IMG/VR virus record: IMGVR_UViG_3300042453_004186
Coordinates: 1 to 64,000 of that record
Length of the DNA: 64,000 nucleotides
Reading direction: 5' to 3' (one strand)
Source of the DNA: a virus
Shown piece by piece: positions 33,771 to 42,656 of the stretch (position 1 is the stretch's first letter; the number at the start of each line of letters is the position of its first letter). The notes beneath the pieces were generated by a model. The model saw only the letters and a list, made by a program, of their open reading frames with translations, searched no databases and was not told where the DNA came from. The translations under genes and the position numbers were made by a program.

Positions 33771-34655
33771 ATGAACATATTAGTTACAGGTGGAGCCGGC
33801 TTTATAGGCTCTAACCTAACAAAAAAACTAAAAGAAACATACCCTAAATCTAATATTACAGTATTAGATAATTACTTCACAGGTAAACCTAAAAACCATA
33901 TACCAGATGTTGAATACATAAGTGGTAATACATGGGATGCTAAAGAATTATTAGCCGGCTGTAAATTTGATATCGTATATCATTTTGGGGAATATTCTCG
34001 GATAGTTAAATCATTTGATGACATACAATATGTAATTAAAACTATTCTATATGGTACCCCGATTATCTTAGACTTATGCCTAGAATGGAATGCTAAAGTT
34101 ATATACTCAGCATCATCATCAAAATTTGGGAATGATGGTAAAGATGAAAATTTATCTCCATATGCTTGGTGTAAATCTAAAATGGTAGAACTAATAAAAA
34201 ACTACTCAAAATGGTTTGGTCTTAAATATGAAATTTGTTATTTTTACAATGTATATGGCCCCAACCAAATAGTTGAAGGTGATTATGCTACAGTAATAGG
34301 AATATTTGAAAAACAATACAAAGAAAACAAATCTTTAACAGTAGTTACACCTGGCACCCAAAGTAGAGATTTTACACACGTAGAAGATATAGTTGAAGGG
34401 CTAATAAAAGTTACGGAACAAGATGAACAAAATGAATGGCATTTAAGATCTGGAAAAAACATAACTATTTTAGAGGTAGCTACATTGTTTGATCATAAAT
34501 GGGAATTTGTCCCTGAAAGAAAAGGTGAAAGGTTTACTAGCAAAGAATTCCCTTCAGATACTCAAGAAAAATTAGATTGGAAGCCAAAGCATACTTTAAA
34601 AAATTGGATAGATAAGATAAAAAATGAAAATCAGTTATGCAATCACAGTTTGTAA
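33771..34655 (+). CDS. NAD-dependent sugar epimerase/dehydratase (extended SDR)
   Basis: This 294-residue Rossmann enzyme has MNILVTGGAGFIGSNL (GxxGxxG). The catalytic YAWCK (Tyr-x3-Lys) is near 136, with Ser-rich YSASSSKFG before it and FYNVYGPNQ after it, as in UDP-glucose 4-epimerase and relatives. It would act on a nucleotide sugar. The C-terminus overlaps the following glycosyltransferase start by 32 bases, a large overlap for this genome. Substrate is unknown. Confidence 0.82.
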   Translation: MNILVTGGAGFIGSNLTKKLKETYPKSNITVLDNYFTGKPKNHIPDVEYISGNTWDAKELLAGCKFDIVYHFGEYSRIVKSFDDIQYVIKTILYGTPIILDLCLEWNAKVIYSASSSKFGNDGKDENLSPYAWCKSKMVELIKNYSKWFGLKYEICYFYNVYGPNQIVEGDYATVIGIFEKQYKENKSLTVVTPGTQSRDFTHVEDIVEGLIKVTEQDEQNEWHLRSGKNITILEVATLFDHKWEFVPERKGERFTSKEFPSDTQEKLDWKPKHTLKNWIDKIKNENQLCNHSL

Positions 34656-35244
34656 TGAACTAGAAGAAGTAAGTCGTTTACTTAATTTCCTACATCAACA
34701 TAAACGATCTGAAGATGAAATTTGTGTTTTATTAGATAAACCAAAAGCATCTCAACAGTTATTAGATGAACTTTATTATTGGTCATCTAAAGATATTATC
34801 ATCTTAAAAGAAAGTGCATTTCAAGGTCATTTTGCTGATTGGAAAAATGAATTAAACAGAATGTGTTCTGGTGATTATATCTTCCAAATTGACGCCGATG
34901 AAGTGCCCAATGAAGAATTACTAGAAGCACTCCCAGATATATTATCTAACTCCGGGTCTGACGTTATATTAACTCCTAGAATTAATATTGTAGAAGGTAT
35001 TACTCCTCAACATTTACAAATGTGGGGTTGGAAACAAAATGATAAAGGATGGGTTCAATTCCCTGATTACCAATGGAGAATATTTAAAAATACTCCGGGT
35101 ATTACATGGAAGAATAAAGTACATGAAGTACTAGATGGATATAAGACATATGCTTATCTGCCTGAGTTTGAAGAGTATTCTTTATACCATTATAAACACA
35201 TATTAAGACAAGAATCACAAAATAATTTTTACAATAAGTTATGA
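34624..35244 (+). CDS. Glycosyltransferase family 2-like
   Basis: This 206-residue GT-A enzyme starts KISYAITVCNELEEVSRLLNFL and has the metal-binding IDADEVPNEELLEALPDIL near 90 (DAD as DxD). QWRIFKNTPGITWKNKVHEVLDGY near 155 is typical of small LPS-type GT2 enzymes. It is short for the family but includes the nucleotide-binding half and the acceptor loop. Its stop overlaps the GME-like gene start (ATGA). Confidence 0.8.
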   Translation: MKISYAITVCNELEEVSRLLNFLHQHKRSEDEICVLLDKPKASQQLLDELYYWSSKDIIILKESAFQGHFADWKNELNRMCSGDYIFQIDADEVPNEELLEALPDILSNSGSDVILTPRINIVEGITPQHLQMWGWKQNDKGWVQFPDYQWRIFKNTPGITWKNKVHEVLDGYKTYAYLPEFEEYSLYHYKHILRQESQNNFYNKL

Positions 35245-36287
35245 GAAAGCAGGATATTAAAAAAACAGCTTTAATATTAGGGGGAGGAGGATTTATAGGT
35301 GGACATTTAGCTAAACGTCTTAAAGAAGAAGGATTTTGGGTACGAGTAGTAGATATTAAAAAACACGAATATTTTACTGAAGCCGAGATATGTCACGAGT
35401 TTATTCAAGGTGACCTACGAGACCCAATGTTAGTAAGTCGAGTAATGATGGCCCCAAATCAAATATCTGAGAATGATAATATAAACTCATTTGATGAGGT
35501 TTATCAATTAGCAGCAGATATGGGCGGAGCAGGCTATATCTTCACAGGCGATAATGATGCAAACGTAATGCATAACTCAGCATTAATAAATTTAAATGTA
35601 GTACATGAAGCATCTAAAAAATCCGCTAAACGAGTATTTTACAGCTCTTCAGCATGTATGTACCCAGAACATAACCAGCTAGACCCCGATAACCCAAATT
35701 GCGAAGAATCAAGTGCATACCCTGCAAACCCAGATTCAGAGTATGGTTGGGAAAAATTATTTAGCGAAAGATTATTTTTAGCATTTAATCGTAACTACAA
35801 ATTAGATGTAAGAGTAGCTCGTTTTCATAACATATTTGGACCACAAGGTACTTGGAAAGGTGGTAAAGAAAAAGCACCTGCTGCTATGTGTCGTAAAGTT
35901 GTTGAGAGTGAGGGTGAAATTGAAGTATGGGGTGATGGAAAACAAACTCGATCGTTTCTTTATATCGATGAATGTATTGAAGCAGTTCTTCAATTTATGA
36001 GACAAAATGAATTTTTAGGCCCAGTCAATATTGGATCTGAGGAAATGGTTACTATTAATCAATTAGCTGAGATGGCTATTAAAGTGTCTAATAAGAGTAT
36101 TAAAATTAAAAATATTGCTGGGGAGGAATTTAAAGCCAAATATGGTTTTAAATGCCCTGTAGGCGTTAGAGGAAGAAACTCAGATAATAAATTATTTAAA
36201 GAAAAGGTAGGATGGGAGCCAACTCAGCCGTTAATTAAAGGTATAGAAAAAACATACAATTGGATTAAAGAACAACTATATAAATAA
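35241..36287 (+). CDS. GDP-mannose 3,5-epimerase-like SDR
   Basis: This 348-residue protein is close in motif layout to plant and bacterial GDP-mannose 3,5-epimerase. It shows LGGGGFIGGHLAKRL, VYQLAADMGGAGYIF, SSSACMYPEHNQLD with catalytic Ser, SEYGWEKLFSERL (Tyr-x3-Lys), and RFHNIFGPQGTWKGGKEKAPAA. FGPxGTWKGGxEKAPAA is nearly diagnostic for this enzyme. It converts GDP-mannose to GDP-L-galactose or GDP-gulose. The product could feed the fucosyltransferase-like GT10 gene nearby, since GDP-sugars are its usual donors. Confidence 0.85.
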   Translation: MRKQDIKKTALILGGGGFIGGHLAKRLKEEGFWVRVVDIKKHEYFTEAEICHEFIQGDLRDPMLVSRVMMAPNQISENDNINSFDEVYQLAADMGGAGYIFTGDNDANVMHNSALINLNVVHEASKKSAKRVFYSSSACMYPEHNQLDPDNPNCEESSAYPANPDSEYGWEKLFSERLFLAFNRNYKLDVRVARFHNIFGPQGTWKGGKEKAPAAMCRKVVESEGEIEVWGDGKQTRSFLYIDECIEAVLQFMRQNEFLGPVNIGSEEMVTINQLAEMAIKVSNKSIKIKNIAGEEFKAKYGFKCPVGVRGRNSDNKLFKEKVGWEPTQPLIKGIEKTYNWIKEQLYK

Positions 36288-36288
36288 T

Positions 36289-36852
36289 ATGATATACAAA
36301 ACCCACAGTCAAATAACTGTTAAAGGAGAAAAAGGATTAACACCTTTTGATCTATTTGGAAAATACAAATTTAATCATAATATCTTTTTTGAAACTGGAA
36401 CCCACCATGGTGATGGCGTAACAAGAGCCTTAAAACTTGGCTTTAATAAAGCACTTTCAGTAGAAATAGACCAAAACTATTTTCTAGAGTGTTATGATAA
36501 ATTCACAGAAGAAATAATTCAAGGTAAAGTTCATTTATTCTTTGGAGATTCTAATGCATGGATGGATCACATGCTAAAACTAATAAAAGAACCAACACTG
36601 TTTTGGCTAGACGGACACCCAGATGGTATTGATGGAAATCCACTATGGGAAGAATTAAATGCTATAAAACGTCATAATATTAAAACTCATACTATTTTGA
36701 TAGATGATATTCCAATTTATTTTGATCCTAAACAAGTAGAAGATAAATTATTAGAAATAAATCCAAATTATGTTTTTACATATGAAAACGCCCTTAATGA
36801 AAATAATGGTGACGTATATAAAAATTATCATTTAGCAGCATACATAAAATAA
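36289..36852 (+). CDS. Putative SAM-dependent methyltransferase-like protein
   Basis: This 187-residue protein has a Rossmann-type start FFETGTHHGDGVTRALKLGF followed by ALSVEIDQNY (acidic residue ending strand 2). HLFFGDSNAWM and FWLDGHPDG follow, as in class I methyltransferases. It could methylate a sugar or its glycan. The lack of a full GxGxG leaves some doubt, and a nucleotide-binding protein of other chemistry is possible. It lies between the GME-like gene and the cupin-fusion gene. Confidence 0.55.
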   Translation: MIYKTHSQITVKGEKGLTPFDLFGKYKFNHNIFFETGTHHGDGVTRALKLGFNKALSVEIDQNYFLECYDKFTEEIIQGKVHLFFGDSNAWMDHMLKLIKEPTLFWLDGHPDGIDGNPLWEELNAIKRHNIKTHTILIDDIPIYFDPKQVEDKLLEINPNYVFTYENALNENNGDVYKNYHLAAYIK

Positions 36853-36862
36853 AACAAATAAC

Positions 36863-38779
36863 ATGCATAAAGTAGTTCATAAACCTTGGGGAAAAGAAGA
36901 ATGGTTAGCATTAAATGATTTTTATTGCTACAAACGAATTTACATAAATGCTAAGTATAAAACCAGCTATCAATACCACCAATTTAAACATGAAACCAAC
37001 TACATCATTTCAGGAACAGCTGAAGTGTGGTTAGAAAATGATGAGGGTGTTGTTGAGAAAAAAATTATGGGTGCCGGGGACTTTTTTGATGTTACTCCAC
37101 CTAAAAAGCATAGAGTTATAGCTATAACTGATATTATTTTACAGGAAGTATCTACCCCACACGTAGACGATGTTATTAGAATAAACGATGAATTTAATCG
37201 AACAGACGGAAAAGTAGAAGCAGAGCATAAAACACCGGCAGTACTGATTCTAGCAGCCGGGATAGGCAGTCGTTTAAAAAATTTAACTAAAAATATTAAT
37301 AAAGCATTATTACCTATTAACAATAAGGCTATTATTTCTTATATTATAGATAAATTCCCTAATGAATATGAATTTGTAGTAGCCCTTGGGTATAAGGGAG
37401 AATCACTAAAAGAATATTGTCTGCTAAATTACCCAAACCATAAATTTACATTCGTAAACATTAATAACTTCGACCAAGAAGGTTCAGGGCCTGGGTACTC
37501 AGCACTGCAGTGTAAACAACATTTGCAACGCCCGTTTTATTTTGTAGTAGCAGATTGTATTATAGACTCAAAAATGCCCCATTTAGATGGAAATTGGTTA
37601 GGCGTTTACCCTACTAGCTACCCTGAAAAATACTCCACAGCAGATGTAGATGAAAATGACAATATCCTAAAATTTGTAAACAAAGACACACAAGGATATG
37701 ACAACGCATTTATAGGTCTAGCCAGCATTTGGGATTTTGATATATTTTGGAGTGAACTAGAATCTAATACTCAAAATGGGGAAATAGTATCTGCATTTAA
37801 AAACCCAGACAAATACCCTAGCTTTAAAGCTAAGCATCTAAAATGGTTAGACACAGGTAATTTAGATGATTTAAACCGAACTAAAGAGTATTTTGGTGAT
37901 AATCCGTTGTCATTGTACAAAGTAACAGATGAAATAACATATAAGGAAAATAAATTTATCAAATTTAATCCTAGTGAAACATTTATTGAAAATAAAACAG
38001 AACGAGCTAATATTTTAAAAGATATTATCCCGTCTGGGTTTTCTAATAGTAAGTATTTTATTAGTTATAATTGGGAAAATGGGGAAACATTGTACCACTA
38101 TGATAATTTAAATTATTTTCTTAAGTTTTTAGATTTTTATGATAACCTTATTAGTACTAAAGCTAAGTTTTTTGATGGAAACATAAATGAATTTACCGCA
38201 TTTTATATTGATAAAACTAATCAACGCAAAAATAAATTTATAGAAAAATTTGGAGAGCAATATGCTGAACAAGAATACTCTATTAATGGTGTTAAATACA
38301 AATCCTTAAACAACATATTAGATAATCTAAACATTGAGCATGCTGCTTTTAAAATGTATGATTTATTTCACGGTGATTTACAATTCGATAATATACTTTT
38401 TGACCCAACAACTGATAAGTTTACATATATTGATTGGAGAGAATCATTTGCTGGTAATACAAAAGGTGGAGATTTGTACTATGATTTAGCTAAATTATAT
38501 GGTGGTTGTATTATCCCTTATAATAAAGTTAAAGACGATTCATATATTACTTTAAATGAAGGGTCATCTAACATAAGTTATTCTTGCAAGGTATCTAAAC
38601 ATTTGGCCCAATTTAAAACAGAATACGAAAAATGGATAGTAACCAATGGATATGACTTAAACACAGTAAAACTCATTACAGCTATAATATTCTTAAACAT
38701 GTCCCCACTTCATGATGATAAATTTTCTAAAATGCTGTGGTTTAAATCTATTGAATTGCTTAGCAATGCTAATAAATAA
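36863..38779 (+). CDS. Cupin - nucleotidyltransferase - kinase trifunctional fusion
   Basis: This 638-residue protein has three domains. Residues 1-115 are a cupin of the mannose-6-phosphate-isomerase C-terminal type (KPWGKEEW, YHQFKHETNYIISG). Residues about 124-355 are a sugar-phosphate nucleotidyltransferase with LILAAGIGSRLKNLTKNINKALLPI and VVADCIID. Residues about 375-638 are an aminoglycoside-phosphotransferase/choline-kinase-like kinase with FHGDLQFDNILFD near 500 (catalytic Asp) and YIDWRES near 522. It could phosphorylate, then activate, a sugar or alcohol such as a choline- or mannose-type substrate. Fusion boundaries are inferred from motifs. Confidence 0.8.
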   Translation: MHKVVHKPWGKEEWLALNDFYCYKRIYINAKYKTSYQYHQFKHETNYIISGTAEVWLENDEGVVEKKIMGAGDFFDVTPPKKHRVIAITDIILQEVSTPHVDDVIRINDEFNRTDGKVEAEHKTPAVLILAAGIGSRLKNLTKNINKALLPINNKAIISYIIDKFPNEYEFVVALGYKGESLKEYCLLNYPNHKFTFVNINNFDQEGSGPGYSALQCKQHLQRPFYFVVADCIIDSKMPHLDGNWLGVYPTSYPEKYSTADVDENDNILKFVNKDTQGYDNAFIGLASIWDFDIFWSELESNTQNGEIVSAFKNPDKYPSFKAKHLKWLDTGNLDDLNRTKEYFGDNPLSLYKVTDEITYKENKFIKFNPSETFIENKTERANILKDIIPSGFSNSKYFISYNWENGETLYHYDNLNYFLKFLDFYDNLISTKAKFFDGNINEFTAFYIDKTNQRKNKFIEKFGEQYAEQEYSINGVKYKSLNNILDNLNIEHAAFKMYDLFHGDLQFDNILFDPTTDKFTYIDWRESFAGNTKGGDLYYDLAKLYGGCIIPYNKVKDDSYITLNEGSSNISYSCKVSKHLAQFKTEYEKWIVTNGYDLNTVKLITAIIFLNMSPLHDDKFSKMLWFKSIELLSNANK

Positions 38780-39374
38780 AGATACTAAAATATTCTGCTC
38801 ATTTTCCTCTAACCCCGGAAATAATGGATGTGAATTTTTTAATACTAAATTCCAAGAAAACAATATTAATGCTGTATATAAGTCGTTTTACTCAAATGAT
38901 ATAGCTAAATCCATAGACGCCGTTAAAACATTAGATATTGCTGGATTTGCTGTTAGTATGCCATTTAAAACCACAGTATTAGATTATGTTGATGAAATAG
39001 ATGATGCAAGCCAAAACATAGGTGCTGCTAACACTATCACAAATACAAACGGGTATCTAAAAGCATACAACACAGATTGGATAGGGGTTTCTAAATATAT
39101 TTTGGAAAGCATTGATTTTTTAACTATATTGGGTGATGGAGGATTTAGTAAAGCTATTCAATATATGTGTGTTAAAAAGAATATTCCATATCAAATTATC
39201 ACAAGAAAAGATTGGGATAAAGTATACAATTTAGAAGGATATGTTTTTAATGCTACCCCGATAGATGTAAATACTAAAGGACATTTGATAGATGGTAGAC
39301 CATTTACTGAACAAGGTAAGATAATAGCTAAATTACAAGCAGAAGAACAATATAAAATATACATAAACTTATGA
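38766..39374 (+). CDS. Shikimate dehydrogenase-like (AroE family) oxidoreductase
   Basis: This 202-residue protein follows the AroE layout: FAVSMPFKTTVLDYVDE with K68, NIGAANTITNTNG, YNTDWIGV with D104, and the nucleotide-binding GDGGFSKAI at 123-131. Lys and Asp match the catalytic pair of shikimate dehydrogenase. The N-terminal substrate-binding SLS motif is missing (FSSNPGNNG instead), and the protein is about 70 residues short. It probably reduces a different ketone. The ATG at 38766 overlaps the fusion gene by 14 bases; the longer frame from 38712 lies inside that gene. Confidence 0.72.
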   Translation: MLINKDTKIFCSFSSNPGNNGCEFFNTKFQENNINAVYKSFYSNDIAKSIDAVKTLDIAGFAVSMPFKTTVLDYVDEIDDASQNIGAANTITNTNGYLKAYNTDWIGVSKYILESIDFLTILGDGGFSKAIQYMCVKKNIPYQIITRKDWDKVYNLEGYVFNATPIDVNTKGHLIDGRPFTEQGKIIAKLQAEEQYKIYINL

Positions 39375-40348
39375 CACCTAAATACTTTATAGGACCGATG
39401 TCCAAAAATGTAGTAGACACTATTATAGAGTTTTGCAATGAAACAAATAATACCATAGGTCTAATCCCATCTCGTCGACAAGTAGAATGGAATGGAGGGT
39501 ATGTAAACAATTGGTCAACCAAAGAATTTGCAAACTATGTTAGATCTAAAACAGATAAAATTCTACTAGTTAGAGATCACTCAGGCCCAGGACAAGGGCA
39601 ATTAGATGATGATGGATACCAATCCTTGTCAGAAGATTGTAAACATTTAGATATTATTCATATTGATCCTTGGAAAAAGTACCCCGCCTTTAACTTAGGA
39701 TTAAAAGAGACAATCAAAATGATTGAATATTGTTATGATCTAAACCCTAATATACAGTATGAGGTAGGCACAGAAGAAGCCATTAGACGATTTGAACCAT
39801 ATGAATTAGATGATTTAATACACCAACTTAAATCCCAATTGACCCCTGAAGTATTTAACCAAATAAAATACCTAGTAATCCAATCTGGTACTTCTTTAAA
39901 AGGAACAAATCAAACTGGTGCTTATGACTCTAGTAGATTAAAAGAAATGATTGATGTATGTAAACGCCATAATCTTATCTCTAAAGAACACAATGGAGAC
40001 TACATCCCAGTTTCTACTATTAAAGAAAAATTTGAATTAGGATTAGACTCAATTAATATTGCCCCTGAATTTGGGTTAATTGAAACATTAACTTATCTAA
40101 ATGAAATAACCGATTCTGACACATTTGAAAAATACTTTCAAATATGTTATGATTCTAAAAAATGGGTAAAATGGGTAAATGAAGATTTTGACCCACATTC
40201 TAATAAAGAAGAATTGATTAAAATATGTGGTCATTATGTTTTATCTAACCATCATTTTTTATATGATATTAAATCTAAATTTCCCAATATAGATCAACAA
40301 GTTAAAAACAATATCAAAAACAAATTAAAAGAGTTATATGGATGCTAG
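39371..40348 (+). CDS. GatZ/KbaZ-like aldolase-family TIM-barrel protein
   Basis: This 325-residue protein has IGLIPSRRQVEWNGGYVNNW, LLVRDHSGPGQGQ, IIHIDPWKKYP and YEVGTEEAIRRF. The order resembles the tagatose-bisphosphate aldolase GatZ/KbaZ family (Q-x-GGY, DH-x-GP, KIHLD). It would bind a sugar-phosphate or catalyse aldol chemistry. Similarity is at motif level only. The gene overlaps the AroE-like stop by four bases and the HAD gene start by 11, and ends with one of only two TAG stops seen in the window. Confidence 0.6.
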   Translation: MTPKYFIGPMSKNVVDTIIEFCNETNNTIGLIPSRRQVEWNGGYVNNWSTKEFANYVRSKTDKILLVRDHSGPGQGQLDDDGYQSLSEDCKHLDIIHIDPWKKYPAFNLGLKETIKMIEYCYDLNPNIQYEVGTEEAIRRFEPYELDDLIHQLKSQLTPEVFNQIKYLVIQSGTSLKGTNQTGAYDSSRLKEMIDVCKRHNLISKEHNGDYIPVSTIKEKFELGLDSINIAPEFGLIETLTYLNEITDSDTFEKYFQICYDSKKWVKWVNEDFDPHSNKEELIKICGHYVLSNHHFLYDIKSKFPNIDQQVKNNIKNKLKELYGC

Positions 40349-40697
40349 ACCTAAAACCATATTCTGTGATATAGATGGAACACTAGTAGAACATGCTCCT
40401 CCATCTACTACAGCTAACCCTAATTATAAAATGGAAATTTTAGATGGGACTATTGAGAAATTACTTGAATGGGATAAGAAAGGTTACTATATTATTTTAA
40501 CAACTGGAAGAAAAGAAAGTTTAAGAAAAGTAACAGAACACCAACTTTCTGAAGTAGGGATATTTTATGATCAACTAATAATGGGAATTGGGGGTGGGCC
40601 CCGATATCTTATTAATGATAAAAAACCTGAAGGTACTAAAGCTGCATTTAGTATTTGTTTAGATAGAAATAGCGGAATAAAAGAATTAGATATATGA
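40338..40697 (+). CDS. HAD-superfamily phosphatase
   Basis: This 119-residue minimal HAD enzyme has FCDIDGTLVEH (D11, D13), ILTTGRKES near 52 with the conserved Thr, and YLINDKKPEGTKA near 90 with Lys and acidic residues. It lacks a cap domain and likely dephosphorylates a small sugar-phosphate, in line with sugar-synthesis neighbours. It could remove phosphate from the product of the preceding aldolase-like enzyme. Confidence 0.8.
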   Translation: MDARPKTIFCDIDGTLVEHAPPSTTANPNYKMEILDGTIEKLLEWDKKGYYIILTTGRKESLRKVTEHQLSEVGIFYDQLIMGIGGGPRYLINDKKPEGTKAAFSICLDRNSGIKELDI

Positions 40698-41803
40698 TAT
40701 TATTTTGTAATACATTCATAACAGAAACAAAACCAGCAATTGGAAAAGGGTTTGTGTTTAGAGAAAATTTGCAATCGTTTTCTAATTTTGATATCCTTAA
40801 ATACTCACTAGCTGGTTTAGCAGTTGCTTACCCTTGGAGTAAGGTTATTCTTAAAATATCTTTAGATGATATCTATAAACATCGACAACAAGAGTTAGAG
40901 GATTTTATTAAGATTGAGTTTAAGAATTTTAATTTAATCTTAAAATGGGAAAGAAATGAGTACCAAAATGATTGGGAAAAAGATTATGAATTACTAGACG
41001 ATAACCTAATATGGTTTTATTGTAACCACGATCATATATTTTTTGATAACAGCACCCAACACTTAGAAGAACTAGTGAATAAAATGGAAAATGAAAACCT
41101 ATGCTCACTACAGTTCTCCCATTGGCCTGAAAATATCAGAACAGCTAAGCTTGGGGGATCAGATTTAACTAGAAACCCATCAACATATCAAGTTCATGAT
41201 AATTCACTTTCGATTGTATCAACTAATTTTGATAGTATTCAAATTATAACTAAAGATTTATATTATAGTTGGTGGTGTGAAGGTGAGTTTAATCATATTA
41301 GACTACCACGACCTGATTTTTTTGGAATAGGACTAGCCGAAATTAAACCTATCCCACATCACAAAGTTATGATCCCACTAAAGGAAATATGTAGGCACTT
41401 TGACGGGTACCAACACGTTTACCCCCAAATAACTAACAACCAGTGCCCGGCTATAGATATTCCACCCGGGTTTTTTGAGAATGATATTAAAATAAGATAT
41501 GGTTATGATAATTATAAAGAAGGTTGGGTTAATATAAACCCTAAAAATCCAAATTATTATGCATATAATAAATCTGGGGTTGATTATAAGTTTACTTTAG
41601 AAGATTTGCCTTTAGTTTGGAAGAATAGAATTTCATCCATAGATTTAAATCCTAATATAGATGAAGAAGAGATGCTACAGTATCGTCTACAATCCGTTTT
41701 AGAAATGGTATACACTTCTGAAATGTTTATTATTGATGAAGAAGTAAAGAATAAAATACTGAATAATTACTTAAAACCTTTTAATTATAATCTAGATGCT
41801 TAA
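40694..41803 (+). CDS. Unassigned protein, possibly a GT-A glycosyltransferase
   Basis: This 369-residue protein has an N-terminal half with alternating strands and LIWFYCNHDHIFFDNS near 101-116, where HDH could act as a DxD-like metal site, followed by LQFSHWPENIRTAKLGGSD. No confident family. Cluster position between a phosphatase and a GT10 gene suggests glycosyl transfer. It overlaps both neighbours by a few bases, like the rest of the island. Confidence 0.5.
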   Translation: MILFCNTFITETKPAIGKGFVFRENLQSFSNFDILKYSLAGLAVAYPWSKVILKISLDDIYKHRQQELEDFIKIEFKNFNLILKWERNEYQNDWEKDYELLDDNLIWFYCNHDHIFFDNSTQHLEELVNKMENENLCSLQFSHWPENIRTAKLGGSDLTRNPSTYQVHDNSLSIVSTNFDSIQIITKDLYYSWWCEGEFNHIRLPRPDFFGIGLAEIKPIPHHKVMIPLKEICRHFDGYQHVYPQITNNQCPAIDIPPGFFENDIKIRYGYDNYKEGWVNINPKNPNYYAYNKSGVDYKFTLEDLPLVWKNRISSIDLNPNIDEEEMLQYRLQSVLEMVYTSEMFIIDEEVKNKILNNYLKPFNYNLDA

Positions 41804-42656
41804 AGTATTCTCTAATTTTATAGGAGCAAACGAATTTGAATCAGCACTTACAGATGATTTAAAATCTAAACCTATAACTATATTTAATGATTATCCTATT
41901 ACTTCATTAGAGGAATTAAATATTAATCCTTACAATATACTAATAGTATCTGAGCCAAATCAATTATTTGGTATTCACAATTGGGTGATTAGTAATTATC
42001 ATGCTTTTGATATAATATTAGCCTGGGGACAAGAAATTTTAAATAAATGTCCTAATGCTTTATTTTTTCCATTTGGTATTAGTTGGTTAGATAAAGAATA
42101 TATTGATAATATTGATAGTATTGATAAAAAATTTGAAGTATCATTTTTATGTGGTGCTAAACAAATGATTGAAGGACATCATCTAAGACACAGATTACAT
42201 AAAAGAGGTGATGAAATTACTATCCCTAAACAATGGTACTATACCCTAGAAGATTACCAATACAACAACGGAAACCACACTATTGTTAAATATAAAGACA
42301 AATCACCAGGGCATGAAAAGAAAAAACTATGGAATAGTATGTTTTCAATATGTGTAGAAAATTCTTCAAATCGAGGATACCATACTGAGAAGGTAATAGA
42401 TGCATTTTTATCCAAAACCATTCCTATATATTGGGGTTGCCCAAATTTAGAAGAATTAGGATATGATTCCGATGGTTTCATTTATTGCACAAATGAGGAT
42501 GAGATCATCAAAGCAACGAATGAATTAACCCCAGATTATTATTACAGTAGAAAAAATGCTATAGAACATAATTTTGAGTTAGCTAAACACTATGCTGATT
42601 TATTTGGTAGATTTAAAGATACCATAGAAGAAATTGTTGAATTTAATAATCTATAA
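41796..42656 (+). CDS. Glycosyltransferase family 10 (alpha-1,3-fucosyltransferase-like)
   Basis: This 286-residue protein carries the GT10 signature FSICVENSSNRGYHTEKVIDAF near 186-207, followed by TIPIYWGCPNLEELG. This is the donor-binding segment of GDP-fucose transferases (ENS..YxTEKxxDAF...P.YWG). It transfers a GDP-linked sugar, usually L-fucose, to an acceptor glycan. GDP-L-galactose from the GME-like enzyme would be an alternative donor. The N-terminal acceptor half is divergent. Confidence 0.85.
   Translation: MLKVFSNFIGANEFESALTDDLKSKPITIFNDYPITSLEELNINPYNILIVSEPNQLFGIHNWVISNYHAFDIILAWGQEILNKCPNALFFPFGISWLDKEYIDNIDSIDKKFEVSFLCGAKQMIEGHHLRHRLHKRGDEITIPKQWYYTLEDYQYNNGNHTIVKYKDKSPGHEKKKLWNSMFSICVENSSNRGYHTEKVIDAFLSKTIPIYWGCPNLEELGYDSDGFIYCTNEDEIIKATNELTPDYYYSRKNAIEHNFELAKHYADLFGRFKDTIEEIVEFNNL

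Noticed and set aside
40346-40348. Stop-codon reassignment, because TAG is very rare as a stop
   Set aside because: TAG ends at least two genes (40348 and 54350), conserved proteins end normally at TAA or TGA, and no in-frame stop interrupts a known domain; rarity fits AT bias.
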